This document shows positions 52,247 to 61,473 of a stretch of DNA of 64,000 bases, one piece after another (within the stretch, counting starts at the first letter, position 1; each line of letters begins with the position of its first letter). Under the pieces are notes generated by a model, which ran no database searches, was not told the DNA's origin, and worked only from the letters and a program-made list of their open reading frames with translations. Source of the stretch: Bradyrhizobium archetypum (GTDB lineage Bacteria; Pseudomonadota; Alphaproteobacteria; Rhizobiales; Xanthobacteraceae); the NCBI RefSeq assembly GCF_013114835.1, contig NZ_JAAVLW010000008.1, positions 186,001-250,000 on the forward strand, in the 5' to 3' direction. The position numbers and the translations under genes are program-made.

Positions 52247-52702
52247 TCATGCCGATTTCCGCCATCGGTAATACTTCATCATAAGCCCGGTTATCGGCTC
52301 GACCTGCTCCCTCTCGAACACGAAACCTTCGCGCTCATACCAGCGCCACGCCTTGTCATTCTCTCGCACGCAGCGCAGCCAGATTTCGTCAGGCAGATGC
52401 TGTCGCGTAAAAGTGAGCAGTTGGCGTCCGACGCTGTTGCCCTGATATTGCGGCGCGACGAACAACTGGTCGAGGTAGCAGTTTGGCAGGTGCAGCGCGA
52501 GCATCGCCGCTACTTTCCCGGCATCGTCGGCGACGTAAAGGCTCCAGCCCTTCTCCACTTCCATCGGGACACGCGCCCGCAATCTCGCCAGCAGGAGATC
52601 GCTGGGGCCTTCCAGCCCGGTCGAGACCCAGCTCTCCATCCAGACGCGGGCAATTTCGTCATATTCGTCTGCCCGGGCAGGGCGGATGGTGGGCGGCGGC
52701 AT
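52247..52702 (-). CDS. GNAT family N-acetyltransferase
   Basis: Protein of 151 residues with a typical GNAT core: IRPARADEYDEIARVWMESW, LDQLFVAPQYQGNSVGRQLL (acetyl-CoA loop Q-x-x-G-x-G/A-like) and ENDKAWRWYEREGFVFER. The ATG at 52702 has a GGGGGA run about 10 bases upstream; longer frames overlap oxyR. It lies 26 bases after oxyR on the same strand and may be co-transcribed with it. The acceptor is unknown. Confidence 0.85.
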   Translation of the reverse strand: MPPPTIRPARADEYDEIARVWMESWVSTGLEGPSDLLLARLRARVPMEVEKGWSLYVADDAGKVAAMLALHLPNCYLDQLFVAPQYQGNSVGRQLLTFTRQHLPDEIWLRCVRENDKAWRWYEREGFVFEREQVEPITGLMMKYYRWRKSA

Positions 52703-52728
52703 GGTCGACGTTTCCCCCGGGGTTCGTT

Positions 52729-53667
52729 TCAGGCCCGCGCTTTTCGCGGTGATAATTTCGCCCCGCGTTGCTCGCGCAGCGCATCGGCGGCGACGCAAAC
52801 CACTTCGGAGATTTGCATGAGCTGTCCGGCGAGCGGGCTTGTCTTGCGCCAGACCATGCCGATGGTTCGCGCCGGCTGCGGATTTTTGAAACGGGCAACG
52901 GATACCGGGGCCGAGCGCGTTTCTACCGCGACCGCCATTTCCGGGATCAGGGTGACGCCGATGCCGGCGCCGACCATTTGCACGAGCGTCGACAGCGAGC
53001 TTGCGTCCAGCACCTCTCGCGGCGGCGAGGACTGCATGTTGCAGAACGACAGCGCCTGGTCGCGAAAGCAATGTCCCTCTTCAAGCAGCAACAGCCGCAT
53101 CTCGCGCAGCGTCTCGTGGCTCGGCACCGGCGTTCCCTCGTCCTCGCCCGGCCGCACCAGCAGGAAATTTTCGGAAAAACACGCCACCTCGGTCAGTGAT
53201 GGTTCGGATACCGGCAGCGCCACGATCGCGGTATCGAGCCGCCCCTCCGCGACCTCCTTGATCAGTTTCGGCGTCAGCGTCTCGCGCACGTGAATGTCGA
53301 GCTCGGGGTGCATGCGCGCGAGATTCTCGATCACCTTGGGCAAGAGGTAGGGCGCAATCGTCGGGATCATGCCGATGCGCAAGCGTCCCGCGAGCCGGTC
53401 ACGCGAGGCGCGCGCGAAGTCTCCGAGTTCGTCGACGGAGCGCAGGATATCGCGGACACGCTGGATGATTTCCTCGCCGAATTTCGTCAGCGTGACCTGG
53501 CGGGCGTTGCGCTCCAGCAGTGCGCCGCCCAGCACCTCCTCCATTTCCTTGATCTGCATCGACAAGGCCGGCTGCGAAATCGAACAGGCCTCGGCAGCGC
53601 GGCCGAAATGGCCGTGACGCGCCAGCGCGTCGAAATAGCGAAGCTGCCGGAGGGTGATCTGGATCAT
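52729..53667 (-). CDS. oxyR: Hydrogen peroxide sensor OxyR (LysR family)
   Basis: Regulator of 312 residues activated by a disulfide. The LysR helix-turn-helix is at 1-60 (LRQLRYFDALARHGHFGRAA, CSISQPALSMQIKEME). The redox pair is Cys200 and Cys209 in LEEGHCFRDQALSFCNMQ, the same spacing as Cys199/208 in E. coli OxyR. It is divergent from katG over a 104-base spacer, the classic regulator-target layout in alphaproteobacteria. Confidence 0.95.
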   Translation of the reverse strand: MIQITLRQLRYFDALARHGHFGRAAEACSISQPALSMQIKEMEEVLGGALLERNARQVTLTKFGEEIIQRVRDILRSVDELGDFARASRDRLAGRLRIGMIPTIAPYLLPKVIENLARMHPELDIHVRETLTPKLIKEVAEGRLDTAIVALPVSEPSLTEVACFSENFLLVRPGEDEGTPVPSHETLREMRLLLLEEGHCFRDQALSFCNMQSSPPREVLDASSLSTLVQMVGAGIGVTLIPEMAVAVETRSAPVSVARFKNPQPARTIGMVWRKTSPLAGQLMQISEVVCVAADALREQRGAKLSPRKARA

Positions 53668-53713
53668 CAGGCAATCTTATCGGATCGATCATTAAAATCA
53701 ACTTCACCTGATG
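53665..53713. promoter_or_regulatory. oxyR-katG divergent promoter with a wide inverted repeat
   Basis: The spacer holds CATCAGG (53665-53671) and CCTGATG (53707-53713), a 35-base-spaced dyad enclosing an AT-rich core with several GATC/ATC half-site-like steps (CTTATCGGATCGATCATT). OxyR protects long regions of this kind. The exact site is not fixed. Confidence 0.35.
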
Positions 53714-53771
53714 GAAGGGGGTGCTTAGAGTGCTTCCAATCCGAACAGGAAGCGACCCTCAGGAGACAATC

Positions 53772-55925
53772 ATGGATGACAAAACCAAATGCCCGTTCTC
53801 GGGCGGCAATCGCGCACGTACAAACCGCGATTGGTGGCCGGATTCGCTGGATGTTTCGGTCCTACACCGCAATTCCACGCTCTCCGATCCGATGGGGGAG
53901 GCGTTCGACTACGCCAAGGAATTCAAGACACTCGACCTCAACGCCGTGATCAAGGATCTGCATGCGTTGATGACGGACTCACAGGAATGGTGGCCGGCCG
54001 ACTTCGGTCATTACGGCGGTCTGATGATCCGTATGGCCTGGCACAGCGCAGGCACCTACCGCATCACGGACGGCCGCGGCGGCGCCGGTGCCGGTCAGCA
54101 GCGCTTCGCGCCGCTGAATAGCTGGCCTGACAACGCCAATCTCGACAAGGCACGCCGGCTTCTTTGGCCGATCAAGCAGAAATACGGCCGCAAGATTTCG
54201 TGGGCCGACCTGATGATTCTCGCCGGCAACGTCGCGCTGGAATCGATGGGCTTCAAGACCTTCGGCTTCGCCGGCGGCCGCGCCGACGTTTGGGAGCCGG
54301 AAGAGCTCTACTGGGGTCCCGAGGGCACCTGGCTTGGCGACGAACGCTACAGCGGCGAACGCCAGCTTGCCGAGCCGCTCGGCGCCGTGCAGATGGGCCT
54401 CATCTACGTCAATCCGGAAGGGCCGAACGGCAATCCCGACCCGGTCGCGGCGGCCAAGGATATCCGCGAGACCTTCTTCCGCATGGCGATGAACGACGAG
54501 GAAACCGTCGCGCTGATTGCCGGCGGCCACTCGTTCGGCAAGACCCACGGCGCCGGCGATCCGTCGCTGGTCGGCCCCGACCCGGAAAGCGGTGCGCTCG
54601 AGGATCAGGGCCTCGGCTGGAAGAGCAAGCACGGCACCGGCGTCGGCCCTGATGCCATCACCGGCGGCCCGGAAGTCACCTGGACCCAGACGCCGACCAA
54701 GTTCAGCAATCTGTTCTTCAAGAACCTGTTCGAAAACGAATGGGAGCTGACGCAGAGCCCGGCCGGGGCAAAGCAATGGCGGGCCAAAAATGCCGAAGCC
54801 ACGATCCCGGACGCCTACGACAAGTCGAAGAAGCATGTGCCGACCATGCTCACCACCGACCTGTCGCTGCGCTTCGATCCCGTCTATGAAAAGATCTCGC
54901 GGCGCTTCTACGAAAATCCCGATCAGTTCGCCGATGCGTTTGCGCGGGCCTGGTTCAAGCTCACGCACCGCGACATGGGCCCGATCGCGCGCTATCTCGG
55001 CCCGCTGGTGCCGAAGGAAACGCTGATCTGGCAGGATCCGATCCCGGCGGTCGATCATCCCCTGATCGGCGAGCAGGACATCGCCGCGTTGAAGGCGAAG
55101 ATTCTCGGCTCCGGCCTGTCGGTGTCGCAGCTCGTCTCGACTGCATGGGCCTCGGCCTCGACGTTCCGCGGTTCCGACAAGCGCGGTGGCGCCAACGGCG
55201 CGCGTATTCGCCTCAGCCCGCAGAAGGACTGGGAGGTCAACCAGCCGGCCGAGCTCAAGACCGTGCTGGCGAAGCTCGAAGCGATCCAGAAGGAGTTCGG
55301 CAAGAAGGTTTCGCTGGCCGACCTGATCGTTCTCGGCGGCTGCGCGGCGGTGGAGAAGGCCGCCAGGGATGCAGGCCTAGACGTGAAGGTACCCTTCACG
55401 CCGGGCCGCATGGATGCGTCGCAGGACCAGACCGACGTCGAGTCCTTTGCCCCGCTCGAGCCGCGTGCCGACGGCTTCCGCAACTACATCAGCAGCAAGA
55501 GGCACCAGTTCATGAAGCCTGAGGAGGCGCTAGTGGACCGGGCGCAATTGCTGCGGCTGACGGGACCTGAGATGACGGTTCTGGTCGGCGGCCTGCGTGT
55601 CCTCGGCGCAAATTTCGGCGGCTCCAAGCATGGCGTGTTCACCAGCAAGCCGGACACGCTGACGAACGACTTCTTCGTCAACCTGCTCGACATGGCTACA
55701 CAGTGGCAGCCCGCCGGCTCCGATGGTGTGTATGAGGGCCGCGACCGCAAGACCAATGCGGCCAGGTGGACCGGCACCCGCGTCGACCTGATCTTCGGAT
55801 CGCACGCCCAGCTGCGGGCGTTTGCGGAAGTGTACGCCGCCGCCGATTCTAAGGAGAAGTTCGCGAAGGACTTCGTGGCGGCATGGACCAAGGTGATGAA
55901 CCTCGACCGCTTCGACATCGCCTGA
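53772..55925 (+). CDS. katG: Catalase-peroxidase KatG
   Basis: Heme enzyme of 717 residues with catalase and peroxidase activities. Distal Arg87, Trp90 and His91 lie in IRMAWHSAGTYRITDGRGGA; the adduct Tyr is in MGLIYVNPEGPNG, and the proximal His in IAGGHSFGKTHGAGD. A second, inactive peroxidase domain occupies the C-terminal half, as in all KatG. The start at 53772 follows AGGAG; the frame is open to 53721 without similarity. Divergent from oxyR, so peroxide induction is expected. A strong terminator follows. Confidence 0.97.
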   Translation: MDDKTKCPFSGGNRARTNRDWWPDSLDVSVLHRNSTLSDPMGEAFDYAKEFKTLDLNAVIKDLHALMTDSQEWWPADFGHYGGLMIRMAWHSAGTYRITDGRGGAGAGQQRFAPLNSWPDNANLDKARRLLWPIKQKYGRKISWADLMILAGNVALESMGFKTFGFAGGRADVWEPEELYWGPEGTWLGDERYSGERQLAEPLGAVQMGLIYVNPEGPNGNPDPVAAAKDIRETFFRMAMNDEETVALIAGGHSFGKTHGAGDPSLVGPDPESGALEDQGLGWKSKHGTGVGPDAITGGPEVTWTQTPTKFSNLFFKNLFENEWELTQSPAGAKQWRAKNAEATIPDAYDKSKKHVPTMLTTDLSLRFDPVYEKISRRFYENPDQFADAFARAWFKLTHRDMGPIARYLGPLVPKETLIWQDPIPAVDHPLIGEQDIAALKAKILGSGLSVSQLVSTAWASASTFRGSDKRGGANGARIRLSPQKDWEVNQPAELKTVLAKLEAIQKEFGKKVSLADLIVLGGCAAVEKAARDAGLDVKVPFTPGRMDASQDQTDVESFAPLEPRADGFRNYISSKRHQFMKPEEALVDRAQLLRLTGPEMTVLVGGLRVLGANFGGSKHGVFTSKPDTLTNDFFVNLLDMATQWQPAGSDGVYEGRDRKTNAARWTGTRVDLIFGSHAQLRAFAEVYAAADSKEKFAKDFVAAWTKVMNLDRFDIA

Positions 55926-55943
55926 TCGCTCGCGATTCACGTG

Positions 55944-55976
55944 AAAGGGCGGCCTTTTGGCCGCCCTTTTTGTTTT
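55944..55976 (+). terminator. Rho-independent terminator after katG
   Basis: Stem AAAGGGCGGCC / GGCCGCCCTTT with loop TTTT followed by a T-rich tail (TTTTTGTTTT), 19 bases past the katG stop. Confidence 0.92.
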
Positions 55977-56013
55977 CCGTGCCAGCTTCGCGCTGGCAGC
56001 CTGAGCGTCGGGC

Positions 56014-56760
56014 TCACACGCCGAGCGTACCAGCCTTCGCAGCAGCATAACGCTCGGCAACCTTGGCCCAGTTCACCGTATTCCACCACGCCTTGAGATA
56101 ATCGGCGCGGCGGTTCTGGTAGTTGAGATAATAGGCGTGCTCCCAGACGTCGTTGCCCATCAGCGCGCGCTTGCCGTCCATCATCGGATTGTCCTGGTTC
56201 GGACGCGTCTCGATCGCGAGCTTGCCGTCCTTGGCTACCGTGACGAACACCCAGCCGGAGCCGAACTGGCGTCCGCCGGCGGCATTAAAATCGTTTTGGA
56301 ATTTTTCCATGCCGCCGAGGTCGCGATCGATCGCGGCCAGCAATTCGCCCTCCGGCTTGCCGCCGTTCGGGCCCATGATCTCCCAGAACATGGTGTGGTT
56401 GGCGTGGCCGCCGAGATTGTTGCGGACGGTGAATTTGATGCTGTCGTCGAGCGCGTTCAGGTTGCCGAGCACATCCTCGATCTTCGCCGTCCCCAGTTGC
56501 GGATTGGTCTTGGCGACGTTGTTGACGTTGGCGACATAGGCCGCGTGGTGCTTGTCATGATGGATTTCCATCGTCTTGGCGTCGATATGCGGCTCGAAGG
56601 CGTTGGTCGGATAGGCCAGCGGCGGCAGCGTGAAGGGACCGGTTGGGGCGGCCGCCGGGGCAGGTGCGGCAGCCTGCGCGAAGACGACACGTGGGGCCGC
56701 GGCCACGGCTGCGAGGCCGGTTGCAGCAAACATCAGATGGCGCCGGGACATGGATGACAT
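56014..56760 (-). CDS. Fe/Mn superoxide dismutase, Tat-exported
   Basis: Superoxide dismutase of 248 residues. A twin-arginine signal (MSRRHLMFAATGLAAVAAAP) precedes an Ala/Pro linker, so the mature enzyme should be periplasmic and exported folded with its metal. The metal ligands are in MEIHHDKHHAAYV, GGHANHTMFWEIM and the pair DVWEHAYYLNYQNRR (Asp and His). The GPNGG and AGGRQFGSGWVF regions suggest Fe or Mn but do not decide which. The start at 56760 has AGGAGAAG about 6 bases upstream. Convergent with katG. Confidence 0.93.
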   Translation of the reverse strand: MSSMSRRHLMFAATGLAAVAAAPRVVFAQAAAPAPAAAPTGPFTLPPLAYPTNAFEPHIDAKTMEIHHDKHHAAYVANVNNVAKTNPQLGTAKIEDVLGNLNALDDSIKFTVRNNLGGHANHTMFWEIMGPNGGKPEGELLAAIDRDLGGMEKFQNDFNAAGGRQFGSGWVFVTVAKDGKLAIETRPNQDNPMMDGKRALMGNDVWEHAYYLNYQNRRADYLKAWWNTVNWAKVAERYAAAKAGTLGV

Positions 56761-56934
56761 CGACTTCTCCTGTAAGTGAACTGAGTGAATATCTGTTGGA
56801 CGGAACGCCGTTAGGCCGCTGCGCGCGGCAAGGTACGGGTGATGGGCAGGATCGGGTTTCGTTTTCTGTCCTCATGAGCCTGCGACGTAATCGCACAGGT
56901 GCGGCCGTCCCGACAATGTAACTCGGGCAGCCAA

Positions 56935-56968
56935 CAAAAAAGGGCGGCCGTTCGGCCGCCCTCTTGTT
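56935..56968 (-). terminator. Rho-independent terminator after pnp
   Basis: On the minus strand the stem GAGGGCGGCC / GGCCGCCCTT with loop GAAC is followed by TTTTTTG, 18 bases past the pnp stop. Confidence 0.92.
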
Positions 56969-56985
56969 CACATTTTAGCGATGCC

Positions 56986-59142
<2,157 letters not shown>

Positions 59143-59460
59143 ATCGGTTTCTTTCATGGGTTCACGAGAGAACGGGGCCCAAAAACATAAAGACCATGCG
59201 CAAGATGGCGGGGCGCTGATCGCAATGCGAGATCAGCGTCCGGCGATCCTGCCATGGTCTTTATCTTTCGGATGGCGTCCATCCTCTCGGCAGTCACGGG
59301 CACCTTGCCCTGTCCAGCGGCCGGATTGCTGCTGGGCGTTGTCGAGCATGATCCTGGTCGGATGATGCTCCTTGCGCATGATCGTCTCCAAAAATTGGAG
59401 TCCGGTTTCTTCGGAAGATCATGCGAAAACGCGCGCAAACTGCGCGCGCATACGCTCAAA
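59143..59460. other. rpsO-pnp intergenic region
   Basis: About 318 bases, no supported gene; a 101-residue minus-strand frame here has no family likeness and crosses the hairpin. It contains the long inverted repeat at 59187-59264 and presumably a pnp promoter. The rest shows nothing further. Confidence 0.6.
59187..59264 (-). promoter_or_regulatory. Long hairpin in the pnp leader
   Basis: Outer arms ATAAAGACCATG (59187-59198) and CATGGTCTTTAT (59253-59264) are perfectly complementary over 12 bases. The inner parts (GCAAGATGGCGGGGCGCTGA and TCAGCGTCCGGCGATCCTGC) extend the stem to about 35 pairs with few mismatches, closing on a short loop near 59224. It sits 45 bases before the pnp start. 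In E. coli RNase III cuts a hairpin at this place and PNPase then represses its own mRNA; this may be the equivalent. Confidence 0.7.
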
Positions 59461-59730
59461 TCAACGACGAATGTTATGCTTTTCGAGCAACGCCTTGTAA
59501 CGCGCCTCGTCCTTCCTCTTGATGTAATCGAGAAGCGAACGGCGCGTCGACACGAGCTTCAGAAGGCCGCGGCGTGAATGATTGTCCTTCACGTGGGTCT
59601 TGAAGTGGCTCGTCAGATTATTGATGCGTTCCGACAGGATCGCAACCTGGACCTCGGGCGAGCCGGTGTCGCCGGCTTTGGTGGCATTCGTCTTGATGAC
59701 TTCCGCTTTGCGTTCGGCGGTAATCGACAT
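59461..59730 (-). CDS. rpsO: 30S ribosomal protein S15
   Basis: Protein of 89 residues that binds 16S rRNA early in assembly. MSITAERKAEVIKTNATKAG, the conserved GDTGSPEVQVAILSERI, HSRRGLLKLVSTRRSLLDYI and the C-terminal HNIRR are all present. The ATG at 59730 is two codons inside the longer frame and is preceded by a GAGAGAG ribosome site. It follows truB directly; its start is upstream of the truB stop by only a few bases. Confidence 0.98.
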   Translation of the reverse strand: MSITAERKAEVIKTNATKAGDTGSPEVQVAILSERINNLTSHFKTHVKDNHSRRGLLKLVSTRRSLLDYIKRKDEARYKALLEKHNIRR

Positions 59731-59732
59731 CG

Positions 59733-60908
59733 TCAAACTCTCTCATTGCTGCGACCGGGGCTGGCAGTCAGCCCGGTCAGGTTGAACACGCGCTTGGGGA
59801 TGAGTTCGCCATTGCCAATTTCGGCAAGCGCCAGAAGGCGGCCTGCCACCGTGACATAGACTGTGCCGCTACTATTGGGCGCATCCCGTCCGCGCAACAA
59901 AACGGCTTGGCCCCGGTGGAGCCTTGCCGCATCAGCCCGTGTGACGGCCAGTGCCGGGATGTCGTCCAGCGCGGTCTCAACGGGCAAAAGCGCGTCGGCG
60001 AGGCTTCCCTCGCCAGACGCGGCTCTATTGCATAAAGCCTCCAACTCTTCCAGCGGAATCATGTCCGTCTCGCGGAACGGGCCCACCAGGGTCCGCCGCA
60101 ATGCGCAGATATGGCCGAAACAGCCCAGAATCCGGCCGATATCGCGGGCCAGCGCCCGGACATAGGTCCCCTTGCCGCACTCGGCCTCGAACACGGATAG
60201 GCCGTTATCTCCATGTTCTATAAGGGTTAATTCGTGAATCTCGACCGGGCGGGGCTTCAATTCGACAGTCTCGCCGTCCCGCGCCAGGTCATAGGCGCGC
60301 TCGCCCTGGACCTTGATTGCGGAATATTGCGGCGGGATCTGCTCGATCAGGCCGGTGAACTGCGGCAGCAGGGCCCGGATCGCGTCCGCCGACGGCCGCA
60401 GCTCGGAGGTCTTGACCACGCGGCCCTCGGTATCGTCGGTGTCGCGCTCTTCGCCCCAGGCTACCGTGAAGCGATAGCGCTTGCGGCCGTCCATCACAAA
60501 GGGAACCGTTTTGGTGGCCTCGCCCAGCGCGATCGGCAGCCCGCCGGACGCCAGCGGATCGAGCGTGCCGGCATGGCCGGCGCGCTTGGCCTGGAACAGC
60601 CGCTTGAGCACGGCAACCGCGTGCGTCGAGGTCATGCCGATCGGCTTGTCGAGAACGACCCAGCCATGAACGTCGCGCTTGTCGCGCCGCGGCTGGTTGT
60701 TCTGGCGCGCCTGCTTGTTGCGTGGATCGTTGTTGGTGCGGCGATTGCTATCGTCCGCGCGGCGCTCGCCGTCCTTGACGCGGCGCTCGCCGTCGCCAGC
60801 GCGACCTTGGTCGTCGCCACGCAACTCATCTGAAAAAATATCTTCTTCAGCGTCGTGCGAATCGGCAGTTTGCTGCGCGATCACGCGGTGGGCGGATGGC
60901 ATATTCAT
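59733..60908 (-). CDS. truB: tRNA pseudouridine(55) synthase TruB with N-terminal extension
   Basis: Makes pseudouridine 55 in the tRNA T loop. The catalytic domain begins near residue 80 (HGWVVLDKPIGMTSTHAVAV), with the catalytic Asp in RAGHAGTLDPLASGGLPIAL and YSAIKVQGERAYDLAR. The protein has 391 residues, about 80 more than E. coli TruB at the N-terminus; this extension is charged and carries short repeats around GERR (GERRVKD, GERRADD, SNRRTNN) and is probably disordered. The ATG at 60908 overlaps the rbfA stop (ATGA). An internal start at 60902 is possible. Confidence 0.93.
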   Translation of the reverse strand: MNMPSAHRVIAQQTADSHDAEEDIFSDELRGDDQGRAGDGERRVKDGERRADDSNRRTNNDPRNKQARQNNQPRRDKRDVHGWVVLDKPIGMTSTHAVAVLKRLFQAKRAGHAGTLDPLASGGLPIALGEATKTVPFVMDGRKRYRFTVAWGEERDTDDTEGRVVKTSELRPSADAIRALLPQFTGLIEQIPPQYSAIKVQGERAYDLARDGETVELKPRPVEIHELTLIEHGDNGLSVFEAECGKGTYVRALARDIGRILGCFGHICALRRTLVGPFRETDMIPLEELEALCNRAASGEGSLADALLPVETALDDIPALAVTRADAARLHRGQAVLLRGRDAPNSSGTVYVTVAGRLLALAEIGNGELIPKRVFNLTGLTASPGRSNERV

Positions 60909-61321
60909 GACTTGTCGTCCGAGTCGGGTGCGAGGTCTCGTTGCACCGCAGGTGTTCTCAGTAATTTCTCGATCCGTTCCGCTTCGTCGAATCGTTCGTC
61001 GACGCGAAAGCGGAGGTCAGGGGCAAATTTTAAGTTAACGCGGTGAGCGATCTCGCCGCGCAGGAATTTCTTGTTACGATCGAGTGCCGCAAGCACGATA
61101 TCGGTGTCGCGGCCGCCGAGCGGCATCACATAAATCGTCGCGAGCTTCAGGTCAGGCGACATCCTCACTTCGGGAACGGTGATGATGTGGCCTTCGAGAT
61201 CGGGGTCGTGCACGTTACCGTGCGATAGAATATCGGCGACCGCGTGGCGCACGGTCTCGCCAACGCGCAATTGACGTTGCGAGCCGCCGGGAGCGGAACC
61301 CTTGTTGTGATGGCGGGGCAT
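60905..61321 (-). CDS. rbfA: 30S ribosome-binding factor RbfA
   Basis: KH-fold factor of 138 residues for 16S rRNA maturation and cold growth. QRQLRVGETVRHAVADILSH is the family start, VPEVRMSPDLKLATIYVMPL the central segment and LKFAPDLRFRVDERFDEAER the C-terminal core. It lies between infB and truB, with a palindromic repeat separating it from infB and a four-base overlap with truB. Confidence 0.96.
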   Translation of the reverse strand: MPRHHNKGSAPGGSQRQLRVGETVRHAVADILSHGNVHDPDLEGHIITVPEVRMSPDLKLATIYVMPLGGRDTDIVLAALDRNKKFLRGEIAHRVNLKFAPDLRFRVDERFDEAERIEKLLRTPAVQRDLAPDSDDKS

Positions 61322-61336
61322 TGCGGTCTCTCAAAA

Positions 61337-61428
61337 GACGTCATGCCCGCTTGTCGCGGGCATCCACGTCTTGCTTGTTCAATCAGGATCAGGACGTGGA
61401 TGGCCGGAACAAGTCCGGTCATGACGTC
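61337..61428. repeat. Palindromic repeat GACGTCATGCCCGC...GTCATGACGTC
   Basis: The left arm GACGTCATGCCCGCTTGTCG (with hairpin CCCGCTTGTCGCGGG) continues to CATCCACGTC; the right arm GACGTGGATGGCCGGAACAA continues to GTCCGGTCATGACGTC. It separates infB from rbfA on the minus strand. The same architecture as the element at 46668-46757. Confidence 0.75.
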
Positions 61429-61473
61429 ACGCTTTCAGTCAATAAAATCCCAGGCTCTTCGCAAGATTTGGAC

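Noticed and set aside
59154..59459. Minus-strand frame of 101 residues between rpsO and pnp
   Set aside because: It runs through the long hairpin and has no likeness to a protein family; treated as leader RNA.
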